Notes: generated by a model not told the origin, from the sequence alone. DNA of 64,000 nucleotides from Castellaniella sp040276085 (GCF_040276085.1 NZ_JBELOK010000003.1:1-64000); one strand, 5' to 3'; positions 15,720 to 25,360 are shown, counted from the first letter of the stretch. Program-made: numbers and translations.

Positions 15720-18305
15720 TCAGTTACCCAGCAGGCCTTTCAGGGCCTTGCCAATGCGCTCGACAGGATCAGCCTGCGGCGCGGGTGTTTTACTGCCGGC
15801 GGCATCGCCGGAATCGGATTGCGGCAGGGCCTGCTCGATGGGATCATTACCTTTGATCAGGTCCATCAGGCCGGATTTGACTGCCCGCTGAATTGTCTGG
15901 TTGCGGATCACATCCCACTGCACACTGTAGCGGGGCTTATCCCAGGCCCCTTGAATCCGCACCGGAAACGTCACGCCGGCCAGGGCTCCCAGGGTGCCGG
16001 CCAGCGCCTTGGGCGGACGATTGGCCACCTGCGCCATCAACAGCACATCCAGTTGTTGCGCGGGTACATTCAGCGTGGCGGGCTTGCCCGCCGTCACCTT
16101 GAGCAGATCCGAATTAAGCGCCAGCTTGCTGATGGTACCCAAGCCGTTTTTAAAATCGACGCGGCCATCCAGCGTACTAAAGGTTGTACTGCGGCGCGGA
16201 TCAAACGGCGAGGACACCGCATCCAGCCGGCCCTTGACGATATTGCCCAGGGCAACCGCCACCTCGGTAAGGGTTTGGGCCGCATCCACACCCTGGACCG
16301 CGCCATCACGCACCTGCCAGGCCACCCGGCCATTCAGGGTGGCGGCGGCACGTTTGGGCGTCAGCCCCTGGGTGGTGAGATCGATTTGTGCAGCCCCTTT
16401 GCCAGACAGCAGGTTTTTGCGCAACGCCGCCTGCAGCAAGGGCCCCACGGCAAGCTTATCCAGGTTCAGCTTAATGGCCAGTGATTGGTCGGCTGCCAGA
16501 CGCAGCTGACCGGCCAGGGTGCCGTCGTACAGATGGGCCGACACTTTGGGCAGCGACAGCGCGTTATCCAGTATGCGCACCGGGGCTTCGAGCTGGGTGA
16601 TCTGGATGTCGCGAAACCGCAGATCGCCAATCTGCACGGTGCCCTGGATGTCTTTGCCTTTAAGGAAAGAAAGATCCACCGGGGTTTCGGGGGCCGGCGC
16701 AGGGGCGGCAGCCGGTGCCACCGGAGTATCCCCCTTGCCTTTTTCCTGGCCGTCCGCGGGCGCCTTGGCGGCGTCTGTTGTGGCCACGGGCACCGGCATC
16801 CAGCGGTTCAGATCCAGCTTATCCACCTTGAGCGAAAACTGTGTCTGGGGCTGCGCCAGCCGGGTGGTGGTGGATTTAAGCGCTGCCTGGCTGCCATCCA
16901 GCACCGCATTAAGTTCGATATCCAGGGCGTCGCGCACCAGATCCAGGTGCAGGCTGCCAATCATGGGAAACTCGTTGACCGCCTCTTTGCTGGATTGATC
17001 ACGCACGCTGACGTCGCCCTTGATGGCGGTAAACGCGCCTTTGCGCAGCATGGTGTTCCAGGACAGCGGCGAGGCCATCTTTACCTGCAGCAGCTGCTGG
17101 CCCAGGTTAAGGGCGCCATCCACGCTGACACTGCGAAACTGCCACTCGCTGGCATTGCCCGACAAGCCATCCAGGCCCAGCGACACCGCCAGGGTTTGGT
17201 CTCCGGTGGATTTAAGCGTGGCCGCGATGGGGTCGGCCTTGGCCGATTGCGGCGACACCGCCAGCGCCGGTGCATCCAGGGCAAGTTCAAGGTTGCGCCC
17301 CTGATCCTGCCCCGAGGCGCGCAGTGCCATCTTGGCCACCTTGAGCTCCATATTGCGCTGATCCAGCCGCAGCTGATCGGCGCTGAGGCTGGCTTTGACA
17401 TCCTGCACCGGGTGTGGCCCGATGACATTGCCATTGATGGAGAGTTCCAGATTATTGGCGGCAAACTGGCGCTGGTTGCCCTGGTAGGCCAACGCCCCTT
17501 TAAGCACTGCATTGAGCTTGTCGAAGTTGCCCAGGCGGCCGGTAATCTGCACATTGATCTTTTGTGCCCCGTACGCTTTTTGGGCGGGATCCATCCGCAA
17601 CAGGGCCTGGGCCTGCACCTGCGCGTTTTGCACGGGGTCATCGCCCGCCATCTTGGCTTTCAGCGAGACATCAAAGGGTTGGTCGTAGGTAACCCGCCCG
17701 GTATTGGCCTGGATGTCAGAAAATGTGGTGGCCAGGCCGGAGGCCTGATCCAGATAATGCAGCTGGCTGTCTTTGAGATCCAGCCCGGCAATGTCGATAT
17801 TGAGGTCGCGGCGCTCATCGGGCTTGTCCAACAGCGTTTGCACCCCGGCAGCCATCGGCACCAGGGCCGCCGGCGCAGCGGCCGCCACGGCGGCCGGGTT
17901 TGCGCTGGATTCGATCAGGTCGGAAAAATTGAATCGCCCCTCTTTATCGCGCACCACCCAGGCTTTCAGGCCGGACACGGCCACGTGATCGACCACCAGC
18001 TGGCGTGACAGCAACGGCCAGATGGCCACTGCAAAACGCGTGCTGTCGATGGAGATGAAGGTATCCTTGGATTTGCGATTGGACAGCGTGACGTCGTCGA
18101 CTGCCAGGCCGATGCGCGGAAACAGCGACAAACTGATGTCTCCGCCAATAGTAAGCGTGCGCCCGTATTGCTCAAACACCAGCTGCTCGAGCCGGGATTT
18201 GTATTCATTGGGGTTAAAGGTAAGCAAAAAGATGGCCAGCCCTACCACGGCCGCCAACAATAAGGCCACCAGGCTGAACAAGATCCGCTTCAACCAGACA
18301 TTCAT
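15720..18305 (-). CDS. AsmA family protein
   Basis: This 861-residue protein has one N-terminal transmembrane helix (residues about 7-30, ILFSLVALLLAAVVGLAIFLL). It continues as a long beta-rich periplasmic region ending in the AsmA C-terminal domain (LNGRVAWQVRDGAVQGVDA and following). AsmA-like proteins are bridge-like lipid-transfer proteins that affect outer-membrane phospholipid homeostasis. A Pro/Ala-rich linker lies near residues 505-535. The divergent pnt genes are 296 bp away. Confidence 0.87.
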   Translation of the reverse strand: MNVWLKRILFSLVALLLAAVVGLAIFLLTFNPNEYKSRLEQLVFEQYGRTLTIGGDISLSLFPRIGLAVDDVTLSNRKSKDTFISIDSTRFAVAIWPLLSRQLVVDHVAVSGLKAWVVRDKEGRFNFSDLIESSANPAAVAAAAPAALVPMAAGVQTLLDKPDERRDLNIDIAGLDLKDSQLHYLDQASGLATTFSDIQANTGRVTYDQPFDVSLKAKMAGDDPVQNAQVQAQALLRMDPAQKAYGAQKINVQITGRLGNFDKLNAVLKGALAYQGNQRQFAANNLELSINGNVIGPHPVQDVKASLSADQLRLDQRNMELKVAKMALRASGQDQGRNLELALDAPALAVSPQSAKADPIAATLKSTGDQTLAVSLGLDGLSGNASEWQFRSVSVDGALNLGQQLLQVKMASPLSWNTMLRKGAFTAIKGDVSVRDQSSKEAVNEFPMIGSLHLDLVRDALDIELNAVLDGSQAALKSTTTRLAQPQTQFSLKVDKLDLNRWMPVPVATTDAAKAPADGQEKGKGDTPVAPAAAPAPAPETPVDLSFLKGKDIQGTVQIGDLRFRDIQITQLEAPVRILDNALSLPKVSAHLYDGTLAGQLRLAADQSLAIKLNLDKLAVGPLLQAALRKNLLSGKGAAQIDLTTQGLTPKRAAATLNGRVAWQVRDGAVQGVDAAQTLTEVAVALGNIVKGRLDAVSSPFDPRRSTTFSTLDGRVDFKNGLGTISKLALNSDLLKVTAGKPATLNVPAQQLDVLLMAQVANRPPKALAGTLGALAGVTFPVRIQGAWDKPRYSVQWDVIRNQTIQRAVKSGLMDLIKGNDPIEQALPQSDSGDAAGSKTPAPQADPVERIGKALKGLLGN

Positions 18306-18601
18306 AATAAATCCCGCATTTCAGACTGCGCACTGCCGCCACACGTGCCGACAAACATATGAGATGCTAACCCATACAGGGGCGGCGGCGGGCCACAAGG
18401 GCATCTGTTTGGCCGCGTTTGTGTCGCAAAATATTGGCCAGGGTGATGGCACCCCGCCACACTATCGTTCTGGCTAATAAGCAAATCATGCTGCGATGAT
18501 GCAGCTAAACCCAATTAACCGGTACCATAAATCAATTAATTCATAACAATTACCCAAGGAGACGCCATGCCCCAAGCCCGTCGCATTGTCCGGAGGCTGC
18601 C
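18306..18601. other. Divergent intergenic region between asmA and pntAA
   Basis: This 296-bp interval holds the promoters for both divergent units. The last 90 bp (about 18510-18560) are AT-rich, as expected for a pntAA promoter. A short leader frame begins at 18567. No clear protein gene, tRNA or known riboswitch is seen. Confidence 0.5.
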
Positions 18602-18611
18602 ATGCAGATAG
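18567..18611 (+). other. Short upstream open reading frame overlapping the pntAA start
   Basis: ATG 18567 follows a strong Shine-Dalgarno (AAGGAG at about 18556-18561). It encodes MPQARRIVRRLPCR and stops at TAG 18609-18611, 10 bases inside pntAA in another frame. The Arg-rich 14-residue peptide could set up termination-reinitiation or stalling control of pntAA, whose own SD (CGGAGG) lies inside the short frame. It may also be fortuitous. Confidence 0.4.
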
Positions 18612-19720
18612 GTATTCCCCGCGAAACCCTGGCCGGCGAAACACGGGTGGCCGCCACCCCTGATACCGTCAAGAAGCTGGTGGCGGCGGGCCATCAGGTA
18701 CTGATCGAGCGCCAGGCCGGTTACGCCGCCCGCTATCGCGATACCGACTACGAAGCCGCCGGCGCCACCTTGGGCGATGCGGCACAGGCCCTGGGCAGTG
18801 CGCTGGTACTGAAGGTGCGCCGCCCCACGCCGGCAGAGCTCTCGGCCATGTCCGCAGGCACGGTCTTGCTGGGCATGCTCGATCCCTTCGACATCGATGG
18901 CCTGCAAACCCTGGCCGACGCCGGGCTGACGGCCTTTGCACTAGAAGCCGCGCCACGCACCACGCGGGCACAAAGCCTGGACGTGCTGTCTTCGCAGGCA
19001 AACCTGGCAGGCTATAAGTCGGTGTTGCTGGCCACCCAATATTATGGGCGTATTTTTCCGATGATGATGACCGCAGCGGGCACGCTCAAGGCCGCCCGCG
19101 TGGTGGTGCTGGGCGCGGGCGTGGCGGGGCTTCAGGCCATCGCCACCGCACGCCGCCTGGGTGCGGTGGTCGAGGCCTCGGATGTGCGCCCCGCCGCGCG
19201 CGAGCAAGTGGAATCCCTGGGCGGCAAATTTATCGACGTGCCCTACGAAACCGACGAAGAGCGCGAAATCGCGCAAGGCACCGGCGGCTATGCCCGCCCC
19301 ATGCCGGCCGCCTGGATGGCCCGCCAGGCCGCGCTGGTGGCCGACCGCTGCAAGCAGGCCGACATCGTCATCACCACGGCGCTCATCCCCGGGCGCCCGG
19401 CACCGGTGCTGATCCAGCCCGACACCGTCGAGGCCATGAAACCGGGCTCGGTGGTGGTGGATCTGGCCGTCGAGCGCGGGGGCAATTGCCCGCTGTCCGT
19501 GGCCGGCGAAGTCATCGACCACAACGGCGTGACATTGGTGGGGCTGACCAACCTGCCCGCCTTGCTGGCCACCGATGCCTCGGCCCTGTATGCCCGCAAC
19601 TTGCTGGATTTCCTGAAACTCATCATCAACGCCGAAGGCCAGTTTGCCTTGCCGGCCGATGACGACATTATCAAAGCCTGCCTGGTCTGCCAGGATGGCA
19701 CGCTGCTCCGGAGCGCCTAA
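18602..19720 (+). CDS. pntAA: NAD(P) transhydrogenase alpha subunit, part 1
   Basis: This 372-residue soluble NAD(H)-binding dI domain belongs to the proton-translocating transhydrogenase that makes NADPH from NADH. The N-terminus MQIGIPRETLAGETRVAATP is typical. The Rossmann motif GAGVAGLQAIATARRLGA is near residue 167, and the DRCKQADIVITTALIPGRPAP segment is characteristic. This is the three-gene (Rhodospirillum-type) arrangement. Its stop shares one base with the next ATG (TAATGG at 19718-19723). Confidence 0.93.
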   Translation: MQIGIPRETLAGETRVAATPDTVKKLVAAGHQVLIERQAGYAARYRDTDYEAAGATLGDAAQALGSALVLKVRRPTPAELSAMSAGTVLLGMLDPFDIDGLQTLADAGLTAFALEAAPRTTRAQSLDVLSSQANLAGYKSVLLATQYYGRIFPMMMTAAGTLKAARVVVLGAGVAGLQAIATARRLGAVVEASDVRPAAREQVESLGGKFIDVPYETDEEREIAQGTGGYARPMPAAWMARQAALVADRCKQADIVITTALIPGRPAPVLIQPDTVEAMKPGSVVVDLAVERGGNCPLSVAGEVIDHNGVTLVGLTNLPALLATDASALYARNLLDFLKLIINAEGQFALPADDDIIKACLVCQDGTLLRSA

Positions 19721-20028
19721 TGGAAGCCGTCAACCCAACCCTCATGAACATCATCATTTTCGTGCTGGCGGTCTACGTCGGCTTCCACGTGGTCTGGAAC
19801 GTCACACCGGCGCTGCATACACCGCTGATGGCCGTCACCAACGCCATCTCCGCCATTGTCATCGTGGGCGCCATGCTGGCCGCCGGCCTTACCGATGGCG
19901 GCCTGGCGCAAAGCATGGGCGTGCTGGCCGTGGCACTGGCCGCCGTCAACGTCTTTGGCGGCTTCCTGGTTACCCAGCGCATGCTTGAGATGTTCAAGAA
20001 AAAAGAGCGCAAAGGAGGCCAGGCATGA
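19720..20028 (+). CDS. pntAB: NAD(P) transhydrogenase alpha subunit, part 2 (membrane)
   Basis: This 102-residue membrane subunit corresponds to the transmembrane part fused to PntA in E. coli. Three hydrophobic helices (about 9-27, 36-57 and 62-82) and a short basic C-terminus (FKKKERKGG) are present. It starts on the last base of pntAA and overlaps pntB by 4 bp, so the three subunits are translationally coupled. Confidence 0.93.
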   Translation: MEAVNPTLMNIIIFVLAVYVGFHVVWNVTPALHTPLMAVTNAISAIVIVGAMLAAGLTDGGLAQSMGVLAVALAAVNVFGGFLVTQRMLEMFKKKERKGGQA

Positions 20029-21461
20029 TTTCGGCCAACCTCGTTACGCTGCTGTATCTCGTTGCCTCGGTGTGCTTCATCCAGGCACTCAAAGGGCTTT
20101 CACACCCCACCACCTCGCGTCGCGGCAATCTCTTTGGCATGGTCGGCATGGCCATCGCCATCGTCACCACCGCTGCGCTGATCATCAGCCTGGCCACAGA
20201 CGGCACCACAGGCCTGGGCCTGGGCCGCATCGTACTGGGCCTGCTGATTGGCGGCAGCGTCGGCACGCTGCTGGCACGCAAGGTCGAGATGACCAAAATG
20301 CCCGAGCTCATTGCCTTCATGCACAGCATGATCGGCCTGGCAGCCGTGGCCATTGCCGTGGCCGTGGTGGCCGAGCCCCACGCCTTTGGCATCGCCGCCC
20401 CGGGCGCGCCCTTGCCCACCGGCAATCGGCTAGAGCTTTTCATTGGCACCTTTGTGGGTGCCATCACGTTCTCGGGTTCGGTCATCGCCTTTGGCAAGCT
20501 GTCGGGCAAATACAAGTTTCGCTTGTTCAAGGGCGCCCCGGTGGTGTTTCCCGGCCAGCATATGCTTAACCTGGTGCTGGCCATCACCATGCTGGCCTGC
20601 GGCTTCTGGTTCATGGCCACGCAATCGTGGCTGCCCTTTGTGCTGATGGCGCTCATCGCATTTTTGCTGGGCGTGCTCATCATCATCCCCATTGGCGGCG
20701 CCGATATGCCGGTGGTGATTTCCATGCTCAACAGCTACTCGGGGTGGGCGGCCGCCGGCATCGGTTTTTCGCTTAATAATCCGATGCTGATCATCGCCGG
20801 CTCATTGGTGGGCTCGTCTGGCGCAATTCTGTCCTACATCATGTGCAGGGCTATGAACCGCTCGTTCTTCAACGTAATTTTGGGTGGTTTTGGTGCCGAG
20901 CCCTCGGCCGCGGGCCATGCAAACGCAGGCCAGCGCAGTGTCAAATCAGGCAGCCCCGACGACGCCGCTTTCCTCATGAGCAACGCCGAGTCGGTCACCA
21001 TCATCCCGGGTTACGGCCTGGCCGTGGCGCGCGCCCAGCATGCGCTTAAAGAGCTTGCCGGCAAACTGGCCAGCCAGGGGGTCACCGTCAAATACGCCAT
21101 CCACCCAGTGGCCGGACGCATGCCTGGACACATGAACGTCCTGCTGGCCGAGGCCGAGGTGCCCTACGATCAGGTCTTCGAGATGGACGACATCAACGGC
21201 GAGTTTGGCCAAACCGACGTCGTGCTGGTGCTGGGCGCCAACGACGTCGTCAACCCCGCCGCCAAAAACGATCCAGGCTCGCCCATTGCCGGCATGCCGA
21301 TTCTCGAGGCCTACAAGGCGCGCACCGTGATCGTCAACAAGCGCTCGATGGCTGCCGGCTATGCCGGGCTGGACAACGAGCTGTTTTACATGGATAAAAC
21401 CATGATGGTGTTTGGCGACGCCAAGAAAGTACTGGAGGACATGCTTAAAGCGCTGGAGTAA
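20025..21461 (+). CDS. pntB: NAD(P) transhydrogenase beta subunit
   Basis: This 478-residue protein has about eight transmembrane helices forming the proton channel, then a C-terminal NADP(H)-binding dIII domain. Diagnostic sequences are HPTTSRRGNLFGM near residue 27, IIPGYGLAVARAQHAL in dIII, HPVAGRMPGHMNVLLAEA and VLGANDVVNPAA. Length is normal. A weak A/T-stem hairpin with a T-run at about 21484-21500 (AAAAGGGGGCTTTTTT) follows and may terminate the operon. Confidence 0.94.
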   Translation: MISANLVTLLYLVASVCFIQALKGLSHPTTSRRGNLFGMVGMAIAIVTTAALIISLATDGTTGLGLGRIVLGLLIGGSVGTLLARKVEMTKMPELIAFMHSMIGLAAVAIAVAVVAEPHAFGIAAPGAPLPTGNRLELFIGTFVGAITFSGSVIAFGKLSGKYKFRLFKGAPVVFPGQHMLNLVLAITMLACGFWFMATQSWLPFVLMALIAFLLGVLIIIPIGGADMPVVISMLNSYSGWAAAGIGFSLNNPMLIIAGSLVGSSGAILSYIMCRAMNRSFFNVILGGFGAEPSAAGHANAGQRSVKSGSPDDAAFLMSNAESVTIIPGYGLAVARAQHALKELAGKLASQGVTVKYAIHPVAGRMPGHMNVLLAEAEVPYDQVFEMDDINGEFGQTDVVLVLGANDVVNPAAKNDPGSPIAGMPILEAYKARTVIVNKRSMAAGYAGLDNELFYMDKTMMVFGDAKKVLEDMLKALE

Positions 21462-21569
21462 ACCGTCACGGGTATTCCTGTATAAAAGGGGGCTTTTTTA
21501 CCGGTTTGCCTGCCATTCTTATCGGATAGAATTCAGGCTAATCCACCCTTGCTTTTTTGCGCCCCCAAC

Positions 21570-22307
21570 ATGGCTACCCAAGAAGACGATCCGTACCTGG
21601 TATCCCAGGCCCTGGACATCCAGAATATTGTCCAAGGCCTGCTTAAGCAGCGCACTCTGGTGCGCATGGATATTCCTGGCCACGCGGTCTCCATCATCAC
21701 CACCCTGCTCGAAGTCGACAGCAAGGCCAAAACCCTGGTGTGGGATAACGCCTCGGATGACGCCATCAACACGCAACTGCTGCGGGCGCCCGTAGTGCGG
21801 CTGCAAGGCATGCTAAAGCGCGTGATGATCGAATTTACCGGCCATCTGCAGCCCACCACCGAAGGCGGGCGGCCGGCATTCCTGATGCCCTGGCCCACAC
21901 AGTTGCGGCGCATGCAGCGACGCGAATTCTTCCGCATGGATGTGCCTGCCAGCAACCCGGCCACCTGCACGCTTAAAGACCCCGCCTTGCCAGGTGGCCA
22001 GGCCACCCTGCCGCTGGCCAACATCAGCGCGGGCGGCCTGCAGTTTATCGACAAGCTCGACCTCCTCGCCCAGTACCCCACCGGCACGTTTTTTGACGAC
22101 TGCACCCTCAATTTGCCCGGCACCGGCACGCTCACGGTTAATCTGCGGCTGCTGCGCCAAAATCATCTGCTGCAAGAAGGCGGCACCCCCCTGCTGATGG
22201 TGGCTTGCCGCTTTTTCAACCTGCCAGCCAACCGCGAGATCACCATCCAGCAGTACGTCAGCGCACTAGAGCGCGCGGTCCTGGCACGCCGCTGGGGCAC
22301 CGAGTAA
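21570..22307 (+). CDS. ycgR: YcgR-family flagellar brake protein (PilZ domain)
   Basis: From ATG 21570 this is a 245-residue protein with an N-terminal YcgR domain (about 10-110) and a C-terminal PilZ domain. The c-di-GMP-binding signature is complete: RREFFR (R-x3-R) near residue 115 and NISAGGLQF (N/D-x-S-x2-G) further on. Such proteins slow flagellar rotation when c-di-GMP is high. It could respond to the diguanylate cyclase at 7083-8549. The start is a few codons inside a slightly longer frame from 21549. Confidence 0.87.
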   Translation: MATQEDDPYLVSQALDIQNIVQGLLKQRTLVRMDIPGHAVSIITTLLEVDSKAKTLVWDNASDDAINTQLLRAPVVRLQGMLKRVMIEFTGHLQPTTEGGRPAFLMPWPTQLRRMQRREFFRMDVPASNPATCTLKDPALPGGQATLPLANISAGGLQFIDKLDLLAQYPTGTFFDDCTLNLPGTGTLTVNLRLLRQNHLLQEGGTPLLMVACRFFNLPANREITIQQYVSALERAVLARRWGTE

Positions 22308-22390
22308 TCCACCCGCTTGCGTGGCATTCCACGTGTAGCCACCCCGCTTCTACCCAGGCGTTCACACTGAAAACAGTGACGAAATCCCTC

Positions 22391-22413
22391 TAAATATATT
22401 AATTGCATATTTA
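22391..22413. promoter_or_regulatory. Operator-like inverted repeat upstream of the hydroxyproline operon
   Basis: TAAATAT (22391-22397) and ATATTTA (22407-22413) are perfect inverted arms around a 9-nt spacer, 24 bp before the dehydrogenase ATG. The left arm and following ATTA recur as TAAATATATTA with CATAT at the same spacing at 27840-27860, upstream of the deaminase gene. Shared placement before two units of one pathway suggests the site bound by the GntR regulator encoded at 24653-25315. A second small dyad, CACTG-AAAA-CAGTG, is at 22365-22378. Confidence 0.6.
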
Positions 22414-22437
22414 GATCGGCTGTGCCACTATTTCACG

Positions 22438-23706
22438 ATGGAAACTTCCTCGTGCGATATCGCCATTATTGGCGGCGGCATCATTGGTGCCAGCTGCGCC
22501 CTGGCGCTGGCCGATACCGGCCAACAGGTCGTGCTGATCGAGCCCCAGGATCTGGCCAGCGGCGCCAGCAAAGGCAATGCCGGTGCGCTGGCGTTTGCCG
22601 ACATCCTGCCGCTGGCCTCGCCGCGCATTATCCGCCAGGCATTTCGCTGGCTGGCCGATCCCCTCGGCCCGCTCAGCCTGGCGCCCAGCTATTTGCTGCC
22701 CGTTGCCCCCTGGCTGCTGCAGCTGTGGCGCGCCAGCCTGCCAGACCGCTACCCTGCCAATATCCGCGCCCAGGTGGCACTGATGCAACTGGCCCAAACC
22801 GAGATGGACGCCCTGCTGGAAAACGCGGGGCTGCAATCGCACCTGCACACCCAGGGTGTGCTTGAAGTCTACGAAGGCGCACACCGCATGCAGGCCGCCC
22901 AAGGCACCGCGCAATGGCGCGACCGCTACGGCATCGAAGCCCAGGTGCTGCAAGGAGCCGATCTGGCTGCACGTCAGCCGGGGCTGGCGCCGCGCTTCAC
23001 GCATGGGGTGTACATCCCCGGCTGGCGCAATGTGGGCGATCCCCAGGCGTTGGGCCAGGCCATCGGCCAGTGCGCGCAATCGCGCGGCGTGCAGCATCTG
23101 CGGCAATCTGTGCGCTGGCTGCAGCCCAGCGGCCAGGGTGTGCGGCTGATCCTCGAAGACGGCCGCCTGCTGCAGGCCGGGCAAGTGGTGGTGGCCGCCG
23201 GCGCGCACTCGCGCCAGCTGGCACAAGGCGTGGGCGACCGCATCCCGCTGGATACCGAACGCGGCTACAACACCACGCTGCCCCCCGATGCGCTGGACCT
23301 GCGCCAGCAAATTACCTTTAGCGACCACGGCTTTGTGGTGTCGCCGCTGCGTTGCGGCATCCGCGTGGGCGGCGCGGTAGAGCTTGCAGGCCTGAAGCGC
23401 GCCCCCAATTATCAGCGGGCGCAGGCCATGCTAAACAAGGCCAAGGCCTTTTTACCCGATCTGGATACCCGGGACGGCACGCCCTGGATGGGGTTTCGGC
23501 CAAGCTTGCCGGATTCCCTGCCCATCATTGCACGCTCGCCGCGTCACCCTGCCGTGGTGTACGCCTTTGGCCACGGCCATCTGGGGCTGACGCAAAGCGC
23601 AGCCACCGCCCGCCTGGTGCGCGACATCATCACGCAAAACACACCGGCCATCGATTTGCATCCTTACCGGGTGCAGCGGTTCTCTTTATGGGGCAAACGG
23701 ACATGA
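22438..23706 (+). CDS. DadA-like FAD-dependent D-amino acid dehydrogenase, probably D-hydroxyproline dehydrogenase
   Basis: This 422-residue flavoprotein of the DAO family has an N-terminal dinucleotide-binding motif IAIIGGGIIGASCALALADTG (about 8-28) followed by the acidic strand end VVLIE. DadA-like C-terminal signatures include GYNTTLPP and PWMGFRPSLPDSLPIIARSP. It is coupled by ATGA to the hydroxyproline epimerase, so oxidation of cis-4-hydroxy-D-proline to pyrroline-4-hydroxy-2-carboxylate is the likely reaction (LhpB role). The function is inferred from context; other D-amino acids are possible substrates. Confidence 0.82.
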   Translation: METSSCDIAIIGGGIIGASCALALADTGQQVVLIEPQDLASGASKGNAGALAFADILPLASPRIIRQAFRWLADPLGPLSLAPSYLLPVAPWLLQLWRASLPDRYPANIRAQVALMQLAQTEMDALLENAGLQSHLHTQGVLEVYEGAHRMQAAQGTAQWRDRYGIEAQVLQGADLAARQPGLAPRFTHGVYIPGWRNVGDPQALGQAIGQCAQSRGVQHLRQSVRWLQPSGQGVRLILEDGRLLQAGQVVVAAGAHSRQLAQGVGDRIPLDTERGYNTTLPPDALDLRQQITFSDHGFVVSPLRCGIRVGGAVELAGLKRAPNYQRAQAMLNKAKAFLPDLDTRDGTPWMGFRPSLPDSLPIIARSPRHPAVVYAFGHGHLGLTQSAATARLVRDIITQNTPAIDLHPYRVQRFSLWGKRT

Positions 23707-24656
23707 CGCAGATGACGCACACAAGGCGCATCAGGATTCTGGATTCCCACACGGGCGGCGAACCCACGCGCCTGGTGCTGGATGGGTTTCCCGACCTGGG
23801 CGACGGCGATATGGCCCAGCGCCGCACGCGGCTGGCCACCCAACACGATGCCTGGCGCCAGGCGGTGATCCTGGAGCCACGCGGCCACGAGGTGCTGGTG
23901 GGCGCGCTGCTGTGCGCACCGCAAGATCCGGCCAATGCGGCCGGCGTCATCTTCTTCAACAACACCGGCTACTTGGGCATGTGCGGCCACGGCACCATCG
24001 GGCTGGTGGTATCGCTGGCCTATCTGGGCCGCCTGCAGCCCGGCGCGCACCAGATCGAAACCCCGGTGGGCACGGTATCGGCCACGCTGCACGACGATTT
24101 AAGCGTCAGCGTGCAAAACGTGCCTTCCTATCGCTATCGCAAGGCGGTAACTGTAGACGTACCAGGCCTGGGCCCGATTACCGGCGACATCGCCTGGGGG
24201 GGCAACTGGTTCTTTTTGGTAGATGCGCCCGATAAAGTACATGCAGGTGCCGACACCCGGGCACTGACGCAAATCACCGTGGCCATCCAGCAAGCGCTGC
24301 AGGCACAAAATATCCGCGGGCGCGATAATGCCCTGATCGACCACATCGAGCTGTTTGGGCCCGACCCCGAGGCCAACAGCCGCAGCTTTGTGCTGTGCCC
24401 AGGCCAGGCGTACGACAGATCGCCCTGTGGCACGGGCACCAGCGCCAAACTGGCCTGCCTGGCCGCCGACGGCAAGCTGGCCGAAGGCCAGACCTGGCGG
24501 CAGAACAGCATCATCGGCAGCCAGTTTCAGGCCTTTTATCACGCCGGGCCCGACAACACCGTCATCCCCACCCTGCGCGGGCAGGCACACATCAGCGGCG
24601 AAACCACGCTTATCCTGCAAGACGACGACCCCTTTGCTTGGGGGATCCCGGCATGA
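23703..24656 (+). CDS. 4-hydroxyproline 2-epimerase (proline racemase family)
   Basis: This 317-residue proline racemase-fold enzyme inverts trans-4-hydroxy-L-proline to cis-4-hydroxy-D-proline. Both catalytic cysteines are present: Cys94 in MCGHGTIG and Cys242 in DRSPCGTGTSAK. This favours an epimerase over trans-3-hydroxyproline dehydratase, which has Thr at the second site. Start ATG 23703 overlaps the dehydrogenase stop; the stop overlaps the GntR gene's ATG. A DSHTGGEPTR motif at 14-23 is typical. Confidence 0.9.
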   Translation: MTQMTHTRRIRILDSHTGGEPTRLVLDGFPDLGDGDMAQRRTRLATQHDAWRQAVILEPRGHEVLVGALLCAPQDPANAAGVIFFNNTGYLGMCGHGTIGLVVSLAYLGRLQPGAHQIETPVGTVSATLHDDLSVSVQNVPSYRYRKAVTVDVPGLGPITGDIAWGGNWFFLVDAPDKVHAGADTRALTQITVAIQQALQAQNIRGRDNALIDHIELFGPDPEANSRSFVLCPGQAYDRSPCGTGTSAKLACLAADGKLAEGQTWRQNSIIGSQFQAFYHAGPDNTVIPTLRGQAHISGETTLILQDDDPFAWGIPA

Positions 24657-25315
24657 GCCTCACACGCAGCGCCGCCGTGCCCAAGACACGCGCCACCGAA
24701 GCCGCCTACGACGCCATCGAGCAGATGATTGCCACACTGCAGCTCGAGCCCAACCAGCCGATTGTGGAAAGCGAGCTGATCCAGCTGACAGGCCTTGGGC
24801 GCACGCCCATCCGCGAAGCCCTGATGCGGCTGGTGGCCAGCGGGCTGATCGAGCAGCAGCCCCGGCGCGGCCTGCGCGTCAGCGAAATCCGTATTGCCGA
24901 GCACCTGATCCTGATTGACACCCGCCGGGTGCTGGAGCGCCTGATTGCGGTGTCTTCAGCGCGGCGCGCCACGCCCGACCAACGCGCCCGCCTGCTGCAA
25001 TGCGGGCAGGATATGGTGACGGCGGCGCAGCGTGGTGACCTCGCCGCCTATATGCAGGCCGACCAGGCCCTGGACCGCATCAACCACGAGGCCTGCCGCA
25101 ACCCCTATGCGGTGCAGGCGATTGTGCCGATGATCATCCAGTGCCGGCGCTTCTGGTATGCCTATCAGCACGAGGGGGATCTGGAACGCGGCGCCCGTTG
25201 CCACTTGGTGGAAGTACAAGGCATCCACGCCAACGACGCCGACCAGGCCGTGGCCGGCGCCGATGCGCTGATGGATTACCTGACCGAGTTCACCCGCACG
25301 GTGATTGAAGCTTAA
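24653..25315 (+). CDS. GntR-family (FadR-type) transcriptional regulator
   Basis: This 220-residue regulator has a winged-helix DNA-binding domain at about 15-80 (LIQLTGLGRTPIREALMRLVASGLIEQQPRRGLRV) and a C-terminal all-helical FCD ligand domain. It is the third gene of the hydroxyproline operon, overlapping the epimerase by 4 bp. It probably controls both this operon and the convergent aldehyde dehydrogenase/deaminase pair through the TAAATATATTA motifs at 22391 and 27840. The ligand is likely a pathway intermediate (inference). Confidence 0.88.
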   Translation: MSLTRSAAVPKTRATEAAYDAIEQMIATLQLEPNQPIVESELIQLTGLGRTPIREALMRLVASGLIEQQPRRGLRVSEIRIAEHLILIDTRRVLERLIAVSSARRATPDQRARLLQCGQDMVTAAQRGDLAAYMQADQALDRINHEACRNPYAVQAIVPMIIQCRRFWYAYQHEGDLERGARCHLVEVQGIHANDADQAVAGADALMDYLTEFTRTVIEA

Positions 25316-25360
25316 GCAAGCGGTTGCAATTCCCTACCCACCCGCTGGCCCGGCGCAGCA

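Noticed and set aside
16485..18008. 507-codon plus-strand frame opposite asmA
   Set aside because: It is an antisense shadow; the minus strand has a complete AsmA-like protein with a membrane anchor and C-terminal domain.
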